The notes: generated from the sequence alone by a model not told the origin. Positions 8,157-17,350 are shown, numbered from the stretch's first letter. The stretch: 64,000 nt of DNA from JANXUC01 sp964619065 (GCA_964619065.1 CAZUCC010000016.1:1-64000), one strand, 5' to 3'. A program made the numbers and translations.

Positions 8157-9866
8157 TCATGCCACACTCTTCATACCAGCACTCGAAAACGCATCGGGCT
8201 TCAGCACGAATTCGGGGTAGCAAAGAGCTCCCATCTCTGGGATGTCCAAGCCCTCCAGTTCGTCTGCAGCGCTTGACCGTTGGCCAACGATGATGTCGAT
8301 CACCCAGTTCGCGATGTACGAAAGACCAAACACGAAGCCCAGCAGTGTGCCGACACCGATGAACTGTGCCACCAACTGGCTAGCCCCTCCTCCGTAGAAC
8401 AGCCCTGTAACCGAACCGTTGACACCGTTCCAGCTGCCACCGTAGTTTGAGGCGCCATCGGCGAACAAGCCCACGGAGATTACGCCCCAAAGTCCATTCG
8501 TTCCATGAACGGAAATCGCGCCGACCGGATCGTCTACCTTCAGCACGCGTTCAACAAACTCCACACTTACGCAGACAAGCAACCCGGCGACAAACCCGAT
8601 AATGACCGATCCCACCGTGTTGACGAATCCGCTTGGCGCGGTAATGGCGACGAGTCCGGCGAGAAGGCCGTTTCCAGTCATGGATGCATCCGGCTTGCCG
8701 TACCTCATCCACATGTAAAGCAGCGCACCGAAAGAACCGGTGCAACCTGCGAGCATCGTATTGACTGCGATCGATCCGATCCGCAGTGCTCCGTTGCCGG
8801 ATGCCGCCAATGTGCTACCAGGGTTGAAGCCGAACCACCCGAAGGCCAGAATAAAGCACCCCGTTAGCACGATCACAATATCGTGTCCTGGCATAGCGTT
8901 AGGCGTTCCACTGCGGTTGTACTTGCCGATGCGGGGACCGACAATCATGGAGACTGCGAGTGCGGTGATCCCGCCAACGGCGTGAACTACCCCCGAGCCG
9001 GCGAAATCACAGTACCCATGACCCAGGCCAAAGTTAGCGCCCAATTGGGAAAGCCACCCACCTCCCCATGCCCAGTTCGCGAACACAGGATAGGTAATCG
9101 CACCCAGGAAGACCGAGGAAATCGCAAAGGCTGCGTACTTCCAGCGCTCCGCCGCTGCTCCGGTCACAATCGTCAGCGCCGTATCCATGAATACCATCTG
9201 GAACAGGAAAAGGACCATCACGGCCACGTCGTAGGTCGACCCGCTCAGAAAGAACCCACGCTGGCCGAAGAGGCCCCAGGTTTTCCCGAGCAGTGTGATC
9301 GTATGCTCCGAGTTCAGAGGATACGCTCCTCCCAGAGTCCCAGAAGGGGCAACGCCGCCCATCTGCAGGGCAAATCCGCAAACCCAGTACGCGAACAAAC
9401 CGAAGCCGTACACCATGAAGTTCATCATCATAGTGTGGTTGGCGTTTTTGGCGCGGCAAAGGCCGGTCTCGACGATGGCGAACCCGGCTTGCATGAACAT
9501 CACGAGGAAGCCGGTAACCAGCGTCCACACAAAGTTGATAGCAATGCGGTTTTGCCCAGCCTGATTGACTGCATCCGCCAGCGTCACTCCCTTGGTCGCA
9601 TCCGCAGGTACGACGTCGTTGACCGTGCCGGTTTTTGTCCCCCCCGGGTCGCCTTTGGCCAGATCGTCGGTGGAAGGAGGCTGCGCCGCCTTCACGTTCA
9701 AGGGCACATCCATCGCTGGCGCCGGAACGGCTGGCGCAGCGGGCGCCGCGGCTGGAGTGCTACTCGCCGGACTTGAGCTTTGCGCCCAGGCCGGAAGTCC
9801 GCATAGAACCAGCAGCACAACCGCCACACACAAACATCGCTTCAGGCCTTCACCGGATTTCATCAT
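8157..9866 (-). CDS. amt: Ammonium transporter (Amt/MEP/Rh family)
   Basis: 569 residues from ATG 9866, chosen because AAGGAGAT lies just upstream; frames from 9908 are longer but lack a site. A signal peptide (residues 1-29, ending PAWAQ) and a Pro/Ala-rich linker of about 80 residues precede the 11-helix Amt domain, an extended N-terminus compared with E. coli AmtB. The signature DFAGSGVVHAVGG contains the conserved Asp287 and pore His295. The second pore His is in AISVHGTNGLWG. The cytoplasmic tail is short (DELEGLDIPEMGALCYPEFVL). No glnK/PII gene adjoins, which is unusual because amt and glnK are normally paired. It conducts NH4+/NH3 into the cytoplasm. Confidence 0.95.
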   Translation of the reverse strand: MMKSGEGLKRCLCVAVVLLVLCGLPAWAQSSSPASSTPAAAPAAPAVPAPAMDVPLNVKAAQPPSTDDLAKGDPGGTKTGTVNDVVPADATKGVTLADAVNQAGQNRIAINFVWTLVTGFLVMFMQAGFAIVETGLCRAKNANHTMMMNFMVYGFGLFAYWVCGFALQMGGVAPSGTLGGAYPLNSEHTITLLGKTWGLFGQRGFFLSGSTYDVAVMVLFLFQMVFMDTALTIVTGAAAERWKYAAFAISSVFLGAITYPVFANWAWGGGWLSQLGANFGLGHGYCDFAGSGVVHAVGGITALAVSMIVGPRIGKYNRSGTPNAMPGHDIVIVLTGCFILAFGWFGFNPGSTLAASGNGALRIGSIAVNTMLAGCTGSFGALLYMWMRYGKPDASMTGNGLLAGLVAITAPSGFVNTVGSVIIGFVAGLLVCVSVEFVERVLKVDDPVGAISVHGTNGLWGVISVGLFADGASNYGGSWNGVNGSVTGLFYGGGASQLVAQFIGVGTLLGFVFGLSYIANWVIDIIVGQRSSAADELEGLDIPEMGALCYPEFVLKPDAFSSAGMKSVA

Positions 9867-9938
9867 TGCATCTCCTTCGAGCATTCGGTATCCCTTCTGA
9901 ATTGGCATTGCAAGCTCAGGGCGGCCACCCCGGGAAAT

Positions 9939-10121
9939 CTAGGCCTTCCAAATCGCGGTCTTAAGATGGATCTTGTTCAGTACGCCAAGAATCCCTATCA
10001 GGGAAATTGCAATTCCCAGCAAGCTTAAAAACAGTCGCGCCCCGGTCGATTGCACCGCCACCAACGTTAGGACAGGCAGCAACCACCCCACCAGCACTAG
10101 CAACACTCCGACAATCTTCAC
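9939..10121 (-). CDS. Small two-helix membrane protein upstream of amt
   Basis: 60 residues from GTG 10121 with GAGGG just upstream. Two hydrophobic helices (VGVLLVLVGWLLPVLTLVAV and LFLSLLGIAISLIGILGVL) are joined by a short hydrophilic turn, and the tail KIHLKTAIWKA is basic. No family recognised. It lies 72 bases upstream of the ammonium-transporter start and is codirectional. Confidence 0.6.
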   Translation of the reverse strand: MKIVGVLLVLVGWLLPVLTLVAVQSTGARLFLSLLGIAISLIGILGVLNKIHLKTAIWKA

Positions 10122-10169
10122 AAAGCCCTCCTCATTTCGAATGTAGAGTCGTTTTTCTCAACCTGCTTT

Positions 10170-10343
10170 TTAACGAGCGCTCTTCAGCCGGTAGAACCCA
10201 GCAGCGGCGTAGAGCAGCACCGCCGCCCCCGCCAGAGTTATCAGCGTGCCCAAGCCCCCACCGTTGTACAGACCAGCGGTAAAGGCGGTGAAGCCCGCCA
10301 GGGTAGATCCCAGATACGTCCCTTCTTGCCGGACAGACGCCAT
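10170..10343 (-). CDS. Micro-protein, 57 residues, glycine-rich membrane segment
   Basis: ATG 10343 is preceded by GGAGC six bases upstream and the frame ends in TAA at 10172-10170. The product begins MASVRQEGTYLGSTLAG and has two apolar segments: LAGFTAFTAGLY, then the Gly-rich turn NGGGLGTLITLAGAAVLLYAAAG. The tail is FYRLKSAR. The membrane-type composition and ribosome site favour a real gene. It starts the leftward set of two micro-proteins, the ammonium transporter, the TPR protein, a third small protein and the antiporter. No family recognised. Confidence 0.55.
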   Translation of the reverse strand: MASVRQEGTYLGSTLAGFTAFTAGLYNGGGLGTLITLAGAAVLLYAAAGFYRLKSAR

Positions 10344-10869
10344 CGCGTTGCTCCTTAATTACTTCGAAAATTTCCGCTCCACCACTGGAACAGTATTCCG
10401 TTACCCAGCGTGCCAAGACTACGCAGGCGGCGCGGCTCAGTCCAACTCATAGTTTTCTTTTGAGTAATCGGATTTTTTCTTAAAACTTAAATCTATGGTG
10501 GGGATAAACGTTGTTTATTTCCAATGGCTTAAGGCAATCAAGAGGAGCCGCTGCTCGATTTCCCGAATACGCGTCTCATCCCAAAAGTATGCGCACAATC
10601 AATGACTTACCGGAGCCTCGGGAGAGTTTCGGACGGGTTCAGTGCGCAAGGGATTCCTCGCCTTCTCGGGTTGACACGAACTAGGGATATGACCTCCGAA
10701 ACTTAATCGCAGGACTTGGCAAGACAAGCCGGTTGGCGACCGAAGAAAGAGCCCAGCTGGAATCGGGTGGGACCAACTGCTTTGGAGCAGGGATATTTCT
10801 CATCCTGGCGGTGATGGAACTTGCGGCCCCGCGGCTACCTTTCGGCATACACTTGGAGATTGTGCCCAC
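10344..10869. other. Divergent intergenic region with an AT-rich segment and a short dyad
   Basis: 526 bases separate the leftward ammonium-transporter set from the rightward histidine-kinase gene, so both promoters should be here. An AT-rich tract spans about 10450-10520 and contains the dyad ATAAAC-GTT-GTTTAT at 10504-10518, a possible operator. I could not find a convincing sigma54 site. A 109-codon frame on the minus strand (10681-11010) crosses the kinase start and has no family resemblance, so it is not called. Confidence 0.5.
10504..10518. promoter_or_regulatory. Dyad ATAAAC-N3-GTTTAT, candidate operator
   Basis: Perfect 6-bp arms separated by GTT, in the AT-rich part of the divergent region, about 160 bases upstream of the first leftward micro-protein. 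Regulatory function is inferred from position and symmetry only. Confidence 0.3.
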
Positions 10870-12021
10870 ATGACGACAGACCTTCAAGCCGACAGCAAGA
10901 TGGCAAAGCACCCGTGGAAGATTTGGGTCTACAGCATTGCCATCTTCACCGTGCTGGGGATCGCGCTTTCGCTCCAGACCTACTATCTCAACCGTTCCGA
11001 AGGACTGCATCCAGTCTTCCTGAAAATCCTACAGCGTGGCCTGGTCTCCTTCTGGACCTACGGCTTGCTCACGCCACCCGTGCTGTGGTTGTGTTGGCGA
11101 TATCCCATTGAGCGCCGGCGTTTTTTCTCGCGCCTTTTCATGCATGTCGCCGCTAGCTTGCTGTTCACGGCCATCAATGCGTCCGTGAACGTCAGTATCT
11201 TTCCCATTCGAGAGAGTGGTAAAGCATTACCCGTTAGCTCAAAAGCGTGGCAGAGCATGTTCCTCTTTTTTGTGTTCGACAACACCGTGAACACCTATGT
11301 ACCGATCGCCTTCCTCGGACATCTGATGCTCTACTACCGCCGTTTTCGCGAACGCGAACTCCGTTCGGCACAGCTTGAGGGCAAACTCGCACGAGCTCAA
11401 CTCTCGGTGCTCAAAATGCAGCTCCATCCGCATTTTCTGTTCAACACGCTGAACTCGGTGTCAGCCTTGGCCCGGGATAACCCGAAGGCAGCGGAGGACA
11501 TGCTGGCGCGGCTCAGCGACTTGCTTCGGCAAACGCTGGACACCGAAACCGAGCCAGAGGTTCCGCTTCGAGCAGAACTGGATTTTCTCGGACGCTATCT
11601 CGATATCGAGCAAGTCCGCTTTGCGGATCGGCTGAAAGTTTCCATTGTGCCGTCTCCTGAGGCATTGGATGCCCTGGTTCCGAATATGTTTCTCCAGCCG
11701 CTGGTGGAGAATGCGTTGCACCACGGAATCGCGCATAAGGCACAGGGTGGGTGCCTCGAGATTCGGGCATGGCGTGAAGGTACCGACTGCTGCGTCTCCG
11801 TACAAGACAGCGGACCCGGCTTCCGAATTGGCACAAATACTGATCTAGAAGAAGGTATCGGGCTGTCCAACACGCGCTCCCGGCTGGAGCACCTGTATCC
11901 CGGAAACTATGGGCTTCGGCTCGATAATGCCCCGGGTGGTGGCGCGCTGGTTACGCTGCGAATTCCATTCCGTACCCAAATATCTCGCGAAGAGCCCGCC
12001 GACGAAGCAATCCACATTTGA
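10870..12021 (+). CDS. LytS/YehU-type sensor histidine kinase
   Basis: 383 residues. Four hydrophobic segments (about 19-40, 58-76, 88-111, 129-156) anchor the sensor, a short coiled coil follows (160-182), and the His_kinase domain carries LHPHFLFNTLNS with phospho-acceptor His186. The ATPase domain has the N-box MFLQPLVENALHHG (Asn281), VQDSGPGF (313-318) and GIGLSN (329-334). Kinases of this class phosphorylate LytTR response regulators; one lies 4 kb away beyond the TonB-dependent receptor, on the opposite strand (15989-16864). There is no recognisable extracellular ligand-binding domain. The GGAGA site lies about 11 bases upstream of ATG 10870. Confidence 0.9.
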   Translation: MTTDLQADSKMAKHPWKIWVYSIAIFTVLGIALSLQTYYLNRSEGLHPVFLKILQRGLVSFWTYGLLTPPVLWLCWRYPIERRRFFSRLFMHVAASLLFTAINASVNVSIFPIRESGKALPVSSKAWQSMFLFFVFDNTVNTYVPIAFLGHLMLYYRRFRERELRSAQLEGKLARAQLSVLKMQLHPHFLFNTLNSVSALARDNPKAAEDMLARLSDLLRQTLDTETEPEVPLRAELDFLGRYLDIEQVRFADRLKVSIVPSPEALDALVPNMFLQPLVENALHHGIAHKAQGGCLEIRAWREGTDCCVSVQDSGPGFRIGTNTDLEEGIGLSNTRSRLEHLYPGNYGLRLDNAPGGGALVTLRIPFRTQISREEPADEAIHI

Positions 12022-12061
12022 TCCGTGACATAAGCGCCGATTTGCTGATTATCGACAAATG

Positions 12062-12084
12062 AGGCACGACGCTCAGAGCGTGCC
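12062..12084. repeat. Short inverted repeat between convergent genes
   Basis: GGCACG ... CGTGCC forms a 6-bp stem around a 10-base loop that itself contains CTC/GAG pairs. It lies between the stop of the kinase and the convergent receptor gene. It has no T-tract, so it is a weak terminator candidate and may be a REP-like palindrome. Confidence 0.3.
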
Positions 12085-12195
12085 CCACCCTCTTTATTGT
12101 CGAGACAAAGCCTCTTCTATCGGTAGGGTGGTCACGACGCAGTAGTGAAGCGACCGAATGTACCTGCACGTCTCGTTCATTGGAGACAAAACATA

Positions 12196-12215
12196 AGGGG
12201 CCCAAGTGGGCCCCT
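12196..12215 (-). terminator. Intrinsic terminator hairpin downstream of the TonB-dependent receptor
   Basis: AGGGGCCC-AAGT-GGGCCCCT is an 8-bp GC-rich perfect hairpin. Reading the minus strand, it lies 33 bases after the receptor stop at 12248 and is followed by TTATGTTTTG. The T-rich tail fits leftward termination; on the plus strand it is followed by AAAGTTGTTG, a poorer tail. Confidence 0.65.
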
Positions 12216-12247
12216 AAAGTTGTTGCGCACATTCTTGCCGGTTAGGA

Positions 12248-15200
12248 CTAGAAGGTGAATTTGCCTACTAAAGCGATGCTCCGCGCGTTGCTGGCAAATA
12301 CCGACTTGGGATTGTTGAAGTTTGCGTTACCCGGTGTCACATAACTCTGGTAGTTGGAACCAAACGTGTTAAACGAAGTGATGTCATTTACTCCAAGCCC
12401 CTGTCCAGGATTGCTTCCCGGAATGAACTGTGCATGGTTAATGATGTTGTTAAATTGTGCTCCGAAGCGGAACTTCATTCTTTCATTGATCGCCACATCC
12501 TTGTACACCCCGAGATCAATGTTGTTCGTCGGCCGGGTCGCCAAGGTGTTGCGTCCGCTATTCGCAAGAGCGCCCGGACCACCACGAATATACCGGGCGT
12601 TAGGGGTCGTCGCTAGATAGCCTACAACCCAGGGACTCGGGTCAAAATTCGGATCGGGGTCGCCGTTGCAGGAATTTCCCGAGGGCAGTCCGCTATTACA
12701 GAGATTAATCACATCGCTCCCCGTTCCCCCCACTCCACTCGGATTGACGATGACCCGATCTCCCGCAGCATCAGAATTCAGGTTGACATCCTGTGTGGAC
12801 TGAACCGTCACGTACTGAGGAGATTCATAGGTATATACCGGGCTGAATGACCAGTTCCCCACCACATTCTTCATGACCCAATTCGACCCCTTGAAAGGTT
12901 GCAGATCGTAAACCGCTGCCAGGGTAAAGCGGTGGGTACGGGAAAGAGCCGATACCGACTTTTCTGGTTTCCAGTTTTGGAAATCTTGCGGACGGCGTGG
13001 AGTCAAGTCCGTCGAGTGAAAATCCGCTGTGCTGTTATCGATGGCGCGGCTCCAGGTGTAAGCCCCTTGAAACGTCCAGCCATTGCTAAAGCGACGCACG
13101 AGACTGGTCTGTAATCCGTGATAGGAGGAATCGCCGATCGGCAGATCCGCAACAATATTACTTCCGAAGCCTGCGCTCTCATAGGCGGGCACGAAGCGCG
13201 TCCCGGCGCTCTGCAAAGAATCCAGTGTGTTCGGAAGAGCATCCAGAGTCGACTGCGATGGCGCCTGAAGATAGGTTGGCAGGAAATGCGTGCTGTCGGT
13301 CAGAGTCCGCACGTTGATCCTATCTTGCACATCCAAATGGACGCCGCGAGTCCCCACGTACCGAACTTCGGCGGTAAAGTCTTTGGCAAATGAATGCTGT
13401 ACTCCTAAATTCCATGAGATGGAGTACGGCAATTTCTGGTTTGGCGGTATCCAGTTGGACGTGGTCGCTCGAGCCGTGGCCTCGTCGAGGACGGAAATGC
13501 CACTGCCTCCTCCAGAGAGACCACCGTTTGCCAGGAATTGCGAAGTCGGATTGTTGGTGTCGACGTCATTCGTGGCGCCAACCTGGGGCGGTACGGCCAG
13601 GCTGCCGATATTGTCATACAGGACGTCGTATGCCAGCCCAAAACCGGCACGGATCGAGGTGTTTCCGCTGTTCCCCGGAGAATATGCAATTCCGAGGCGC
13701 GGCGCCCAATTGTTCTTTTGCGCTCGTGGGGCGCTGAATATGAGCGGTTGCCGGATCGCATCTACAATGATGCTCGGCGTGTTGGACAGGCTGTTCAGCG
13801 CCTGCAGGGCCTCGCTCTGCGGAATCGTCGTGTACTCGTAGCGCACTCCAAGATTCAGATTCAGGTGCGGATTCAATCGCCAACTATCGTTTGCGTACCA
13901 GTAGATCGCCTTCTGATTGCCATAGTAGGTGAGCGCACCTGTACTGCGTTCGCCGAAATTGTCGGGAGAATTGTCCTCCAGGAAAACCTGAGTACTGTTG
14001 TAGATGTAGTCCCCGCGTTTACGCTGAGTAAACTGCTGCGGTGCAATGTACTCGCGATATTCCATCCCAAATTTCAGGCTGTGATTGCCTTTGTTCCAAG
14101 TAATGTTATCCACAGTCTGATAAAGATTCTGAATGTTGAATTGCGGCGATTGGGAGTCGGGACCTATGTTGAGGCCTGATCCCAAATCGTTCAACGTGAT
14201 ATTGGGAAATGCGTCTAATCCAGGAAATTGGAATCCCCCGTCCGGCAGAGTGTTGGCATAACGATTGAACCCGACACGGAGCTCATTGATCACGTTAGGC
14301 TTGAACGTGTGGTATTCGCTGAGGTTAAACAAATACCAGCGGAAAGGCTCAATCGTATAAAACGCTGACAGGTTGGCATTGGTGTTGATCCTATCCAGCT
14401 TGTTGTAAACGTAGCGTCCGCGAACTTGGTCGCGTTCGGAAATGTTGTAGTCGACACTTTGTACAAAGTTTTCGTAGTTTTGGAATGCAGGGGCACTGAT
14501 CGATACGTTTCCAATCTCCACTGTCCCAGCAGCGCATGTTCCATTTGCCGCAGCCGGAGCGTATGGTAGACACCCTGCAGGAGCTCCGCCCACAGGTACA
14601 TATTTCTGGAAGACCCCAAAATTCGTGGCGCTGAGATTCGGATCGCCTGAGATTGCGGTTAAGCCGGCTGTTGTTGGTGCTTGCACCAAGCCGCCACTGG
14701 TCCCTGTAAGGCCTATCGGTTGGCGCTCAAAGTTGGTGAAGAAGAAAAGCTTATTCTTTACGATGGGCCCACCGAAAGTGGCTCCGTACCGGTTACTGTC
14801 AAAACGAGGATTCGATTTAAGGCCCTGCAATGCATAGACATTGTCTACAGCATTGAGGTTACGATTCCGGAAGTACTCGTACACCATTCCGTGGAAGGAG
14901 TTTGTACCACCCTTGATCACTGTGTTGAATTGGCCACCGGAGGAATGACCGAATTCAGCGCCAAACTGATTCTGCAGAAGCGTAAAGCTATCCACTGCAT
15001 CATTCGGCACCACAATCAGGTATCCAGTCACCGTCTTGTTATTGTTGTCCACACCTTCCACTGTGAAGTTGTTGTTGTATGGGCGCTGCCCACCAACAGA
15101 TGGGCCCGCTCCAAGACCCAGAGAACTGGATTGGGCAACCCCAGAGCTCAACAGGGAAAGATTTAATACCCCGGCGCCAAGGCCGCCAGCGGAAGTAAGT

Positions 15201-15658
15201 CCAAGATCCTGCGAAAAGCGGTCATTGTAAGTGGATTGTAGTTGTGCCGTTGTCGTATCGATGGTTACCGCCTCGCCTAGAACTTCTACGGTCTCGCCAA
15301 CGCTGCTCGGCGAAAGCGTAACGTTGAGTGTGCCGGTCTGGTTCAGGACAACTTCCACTTGTTGTTCAACCGCACGAAACCCTTGGGCCGAGGCCGTGAT
15401 TCGATAGCTTCCGACGGGAAGGTTTTCAAAATGGTATGCGCCCGAGCCATTCGTAGTGACACTCGTTGCAACGCTCGTAGCTGAGTTCACTGCATTGACA
15501 TTGGCGGCAACCACAGCCGCACCCGTAGTATCCATCACGGTCCCGACCAGGTTGCCGCTAATAGCTTGACCAAATGCAGCACTGCATGGCATAGCGATCA
15601 ATGTCAGTAAAACGAGTCTGCAAAACAAGGCGTGAAATGTGGGAACCGTTCGATTCAT
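12248..15658 (-). CDS. Oar-type TonB-dependent receptor with carboxypeptidase-regulatory-like domain
   Basis: 1136 residues from ATG 15658, preceded by GAGGAGA; a longer frame to 15859 has an improbable N-terminus. A signal peptide ends PCSAAFGQ (about residue 32). A carboxypeptidase-regulatory-like domain follows (ISGNLVGTVMDTTGAAVVAANV ... YHFENLPVGSYRITASAQGF), then the plug (NNNFTVEGVDNNNKTVTG, FGAEFGHSSGGQFNTVIKGG) and a large 22-stranded barrel. It ends in the outer-membrane signature with terminal Phe (VGKFTF). These receptors take up bulky solutes through the outer membrane. The kinase and LytTR regulator on either side suggest substrate-responsive control. The substrate is unknown. 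Confidence 0.92.
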   Translation of the reverse strand: MNRTVPTFHALFCRLVLLTLIAMPCSAAFGQAISGNLVGTVMDTTGAAVVAANVNAVNSATSVATSVTTNGSGAYHFENLPVGSYRITASAQGFRAVEQQVEVVLNQTGTLNVTLSPSSVGETVEVLGEAVTIDTTTAQLQSTYNDRFSQDLGLTSAGGLGAGVLNLSLLSSGVAQSSSLGLGAGPSVGGQRPYNNNFTVEGVDNNNKTVTGYLIVVPNDAVDSFTLLQNQFGAEFGHSSGGQFNTVIKGGTNSFHGMVYEYFRNRNLNAVDNVYALQGLKSNPRFDSNRYGATFGGPIVKNKLFFFTNFERQPIGLTGTSGGLVQAPTTAGLTAISGDPNLSATNFGVFQKYVPVGGAPAGCLPYAPAAANGTCAAGTVEIGNVSISAPAFQNYENFVQSVDYNISERDQVRGRYVYNKLDRINTNANLSAFYTIEPFRWYLFNLSEYHTFKPNVINELRVGFNRYANTLPDGGFQFPGLDAFPNITLNDLGSGLNIGPDSQSPQFNIQNLYQTVDNITWNKGNHSLKFGMEYREYIAPQQFTQRKRGDYIYNSTQVFLEDNSPDNFGERSTGALTYYGNQKAIYWYANDSWRLNPHLNLNLGVRYEYTTIPQSEALQALNSLSNTPSIIVDAIRQPLIFSAPRAQKNNWAPRLGIAYSPGNSGNTSIRAGFGLAYDVLYDNIGSLAVPPQVGATNDVDTNNPTSQFLANGGLSGGGSGISVLDEATARATTSNWIPPNQKLPYSISWNLGVQHSFAKDFTAEVRYVGTRGVHLDVQDRINVRTLTDSTHFLPTYLQAPSQSTLDALPNTLDSLQSAGTRFVPAYESAGFGSNIVADLPIGDSSYHGLQTSLVRRFSNGWTFQGAYTWSRAIDNSTADFHSTDLTPRRPQDFQNWKPEKSVSALSRTHRFTLAAVYDLQPFKGSNWVMKNVVGNWSFSPVYTYESPQYVTVQSTQDVNLNSDAAGDRVIVNPSGVGGTGSDVINLCNSGLPSGNSCNGDPDPNFDPSPWVVGYLATTPNARYIRGGPGALANSGRNTLATRPTNNIDLGVYKDVAINERMKFRFGAQFNNIINHAQFIPGSNPGQGLGVNDITSFNTFGSNYQSYVTPGNANFNNPKSVFASNARSIALVGKFTF

Positions 15659-15988
15659 GAATTCTCTCCTCATATCCTGAAATCCCAACAGCAACCCCTG
15701 TCGGCGCGCACAGGCTCTGGCATTTGCCGCTCTCCGACCATATTTCTGAGCCATAGAGCAACAAACATGTTTGGTATGGACCGCATAATGTTGGGACGGA
15801 GTCCCGAGATTTCGGGGCGGATTGCTACACATTTGGAACGGAGAGCCAGTAAAGATCATTGAGAAGGGCAGAGAAGGTATTTGCCTCTCAAGATAGTCGC
15901 TGAAGAGCCAGCACTAAAATAAGGACATACACAAACGTCTTGGTTCTGTATGAAAAATCCAGCAGGAATAACGAGGAAGATATGAGGG
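15659..15988. other. Upstream region of the TonB-dependent receptor
   Basis: 330 bases between the end of the LytTR regulator gene and the receptor start, both leftward. It must hold the receptor promoter. CCCGA-GATT-TCGGG at 15803-15816 is a short dyad without a T-tract. I find no clear pair of LytTR-type direct repeats. Nothing here looks coding. Confidence 0.5.
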
Positions 15989-16864
15989 TTACGCTTCTAA
16001 CAGTTGCTGTACGCGTGCCCTATAGGTACGGCTCAGCGTAAGTTTGCGGCCGTCGCGAAGAATTACAACGTATTCCCCACCAAACCAGGGTTGCAATTCC
16101 TTGATGCGTTCGAGGTTCACGATCGTCGAGCGGTGAATTCGCAGGAAGCGCTCGGGATCAAGACGCGCTTCCAAGCTTTGCATGGTTTCGCGGATTAGGT
16201 GGGTTTCTTTCCCTACGTACAAATTCAGATAGTTACCGGCCGCCTCAACGTAGTCGATCTCTCCCGCCTTGAGAAACAGCACGCGCCCGCCGGATTTGAT
16301 GACCAAACGCTCCACTGGCTTTCGTCCAGCTTGAACGTCCTTCAGCAGCGACAACAACTCACCGCTCATCAAGCCGCCGTCAGTTCTACGGATTCGCTCT
16401 TTAGCTCGTTGTACCGCCTGTTGAAAGCGGCTCTCATCGAATGGCTTCAGCAGGTAGTCAACCGCTTGGGCATCGAACGCGCGCAGTGCATATCTGTCAT
16501 ATGCCGTCACAAAAATCACGGCTGGTAAAGATCCTTCCAGCGCCTCCAACAAATCAAATCCGTCAACTTCGGGCATCTGCACGTCCAAGAACAAAAGGTC
16601 GGGTTTGTCGCGCTCCAGCAGTTCCAGGGCCTGGCTGCCGCTGCCGCATTCGCCGACGATCTCAACCTCCCGATCTTCTCGGAGCAAGTCGCGGATTCGC
16701 TTTCGTGCCAGAGGCTCATCGTCAACAATCACAGCTCGAATTGCCATTTCGGAGCCCCGGGTAACAGACACTTCGAATGTGTGGCCAGATGTATCGTTAG
16801 ACGCAACAGAGGAAAAATAGTTTGGGTCCGATTCAAGCGGTCGACTAACTGCCCTGGATTCCAT
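15989..16864 (-). CDS. LytTR-family response regulator
   Basis: 291 residues from ATG 16864, where AGGTGA lies just upstream and the preceding gene ends 33 bases away. An internal ATG at 16747 would give the usual start MAIRAVIVDDEP with 252 residues, so the 39-residue extension may not be translated. The receiver domain carries acidic DDE, the phospho-acceptor in FLDVQMP (Asp94 of the long form, Asp55 of the short) and the conserved Lys in YLLKPFD. The C-terminal LytTR DNA-binding domain (GEIDYVEAAGNYLNLYVG ... FLRIHRSTIVNLERI) binds direct repeats in promoters. It is the natural partner for the LytS-type kinase on the other side of the TonB-dependent receptor. Confidence 0.85.
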   Translation of the reverse strand: MESRAVSRPLESDPNYFSSVASNDTSGHTFEVSVTRGSEMAIRAVIVDDEPLARKRIRDLLREDREVEIVGECGSGSQALELLERDKPDLLFLDVQMPEVDGFDLLEALEGSLPAVIFVTAYDRYALRAFDAQAVDYLLKPFDESRFQQAVQRAKERIRRTDGGLMSGELLSLLKDVQAGRKPVERLVIKSGGRVLFLKAGEIDYVEAAGNYLNLYVGKETHLIRETMQSLEARLDPERFLRIHRSTIVNLERIKELQPWFGGEYVVILRDGRKLTLSRTYRARVQQLLEA

Positions 16865-16897
16865 GTCACCTTCTCTCGCTTGCAAACTATCTTGAGT

Positions 16898-17350
16898 CTA
16901 AGAAACCGGCCGCCCCAAACCCGTTTCCAAATAGGACTTGAGGCTCTTGCCTGCCAGCACCGTCCAACGCAGGTTCCAAGCATTGAAGCAGGCGCTGCGA
17001 TTTTGCCAGCCGCGGTGATTGATCTCGACTTGTGTTCCCCCTCGATCGTTTCTCGATAAATGAAAGCGTACTCGAGTCCCCACGCACTCATCAGTGGGAG
17101 AACAGTGCAGGCGAGCCTCCAAACATTTCCATTCTACCGTTTGTCCCGACTCAAGCCGCTCCACCATGAGGAGGCAATCGTGCGGTACTCGTCCAAGCTT
17201 CAAGTATCCGCCGACAAAACCCTCGACGCAGGCATCCGCCGACCACCAGCGCCGGAGATGGCGTTGTTCCGTCAAGGCCAAATACACCAGAGTCGGTTCA
17301 ACATTGAAACAAAAACAGTGGGTAATGTGTTGTAACCTGCGTGACTGCAT
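16898..17350 (-). CDS. SRPBCC/AHSA1-family protein
   Basis: 150 residues. The pattern EPTLVYLALTEQRHLRRWWSADA followed by GTRVRFHLSRND-GGTQVEINH and the helix CFNAWNLRWTVLAGKSLKSYLETG matches the START-like ligand-binding fold of the SRPBCC/AHSA1 group. Members bind hydrophobic ligands or act as Hsp90 co-chaperone-like proteins; the role here cannot be named. The ATG at 17350 is plausible because the hydrophobic N-terminal strand lies directly behind it, but no strong ribosome site is seen. It precedes the LytTR regulator by 33 bases on the same strand, so the two may form an operon. Confidence 0.7.
   Translation of the reverse strand: MQSRRLQHITHCFCFNVEPTLVYLALTEQRHLRRWWSADACVEGFVGGYLKLGRVPHDCLLMVERLESGQTVEWKCLEARLHCSPTDECVGTRVRFHLSRNDRGGTQVEINHRGWQNRSACFNAWNLRWTVLAGKSLKSYLETGLGRPVS

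Noticed and set aside
10344..10600. Sigma54-type promoter for the ammonium-transporter operon
   Set aside because: TTGGCACG occurs on the minus strand near 10410 but no GC at the -12 position; spacing fails.
10681..11010. 109-codon minus-strand frame at the kinase start
   Set aside because: Overlaps the kinase N-terminus, no ribosome site and no family resemblance.
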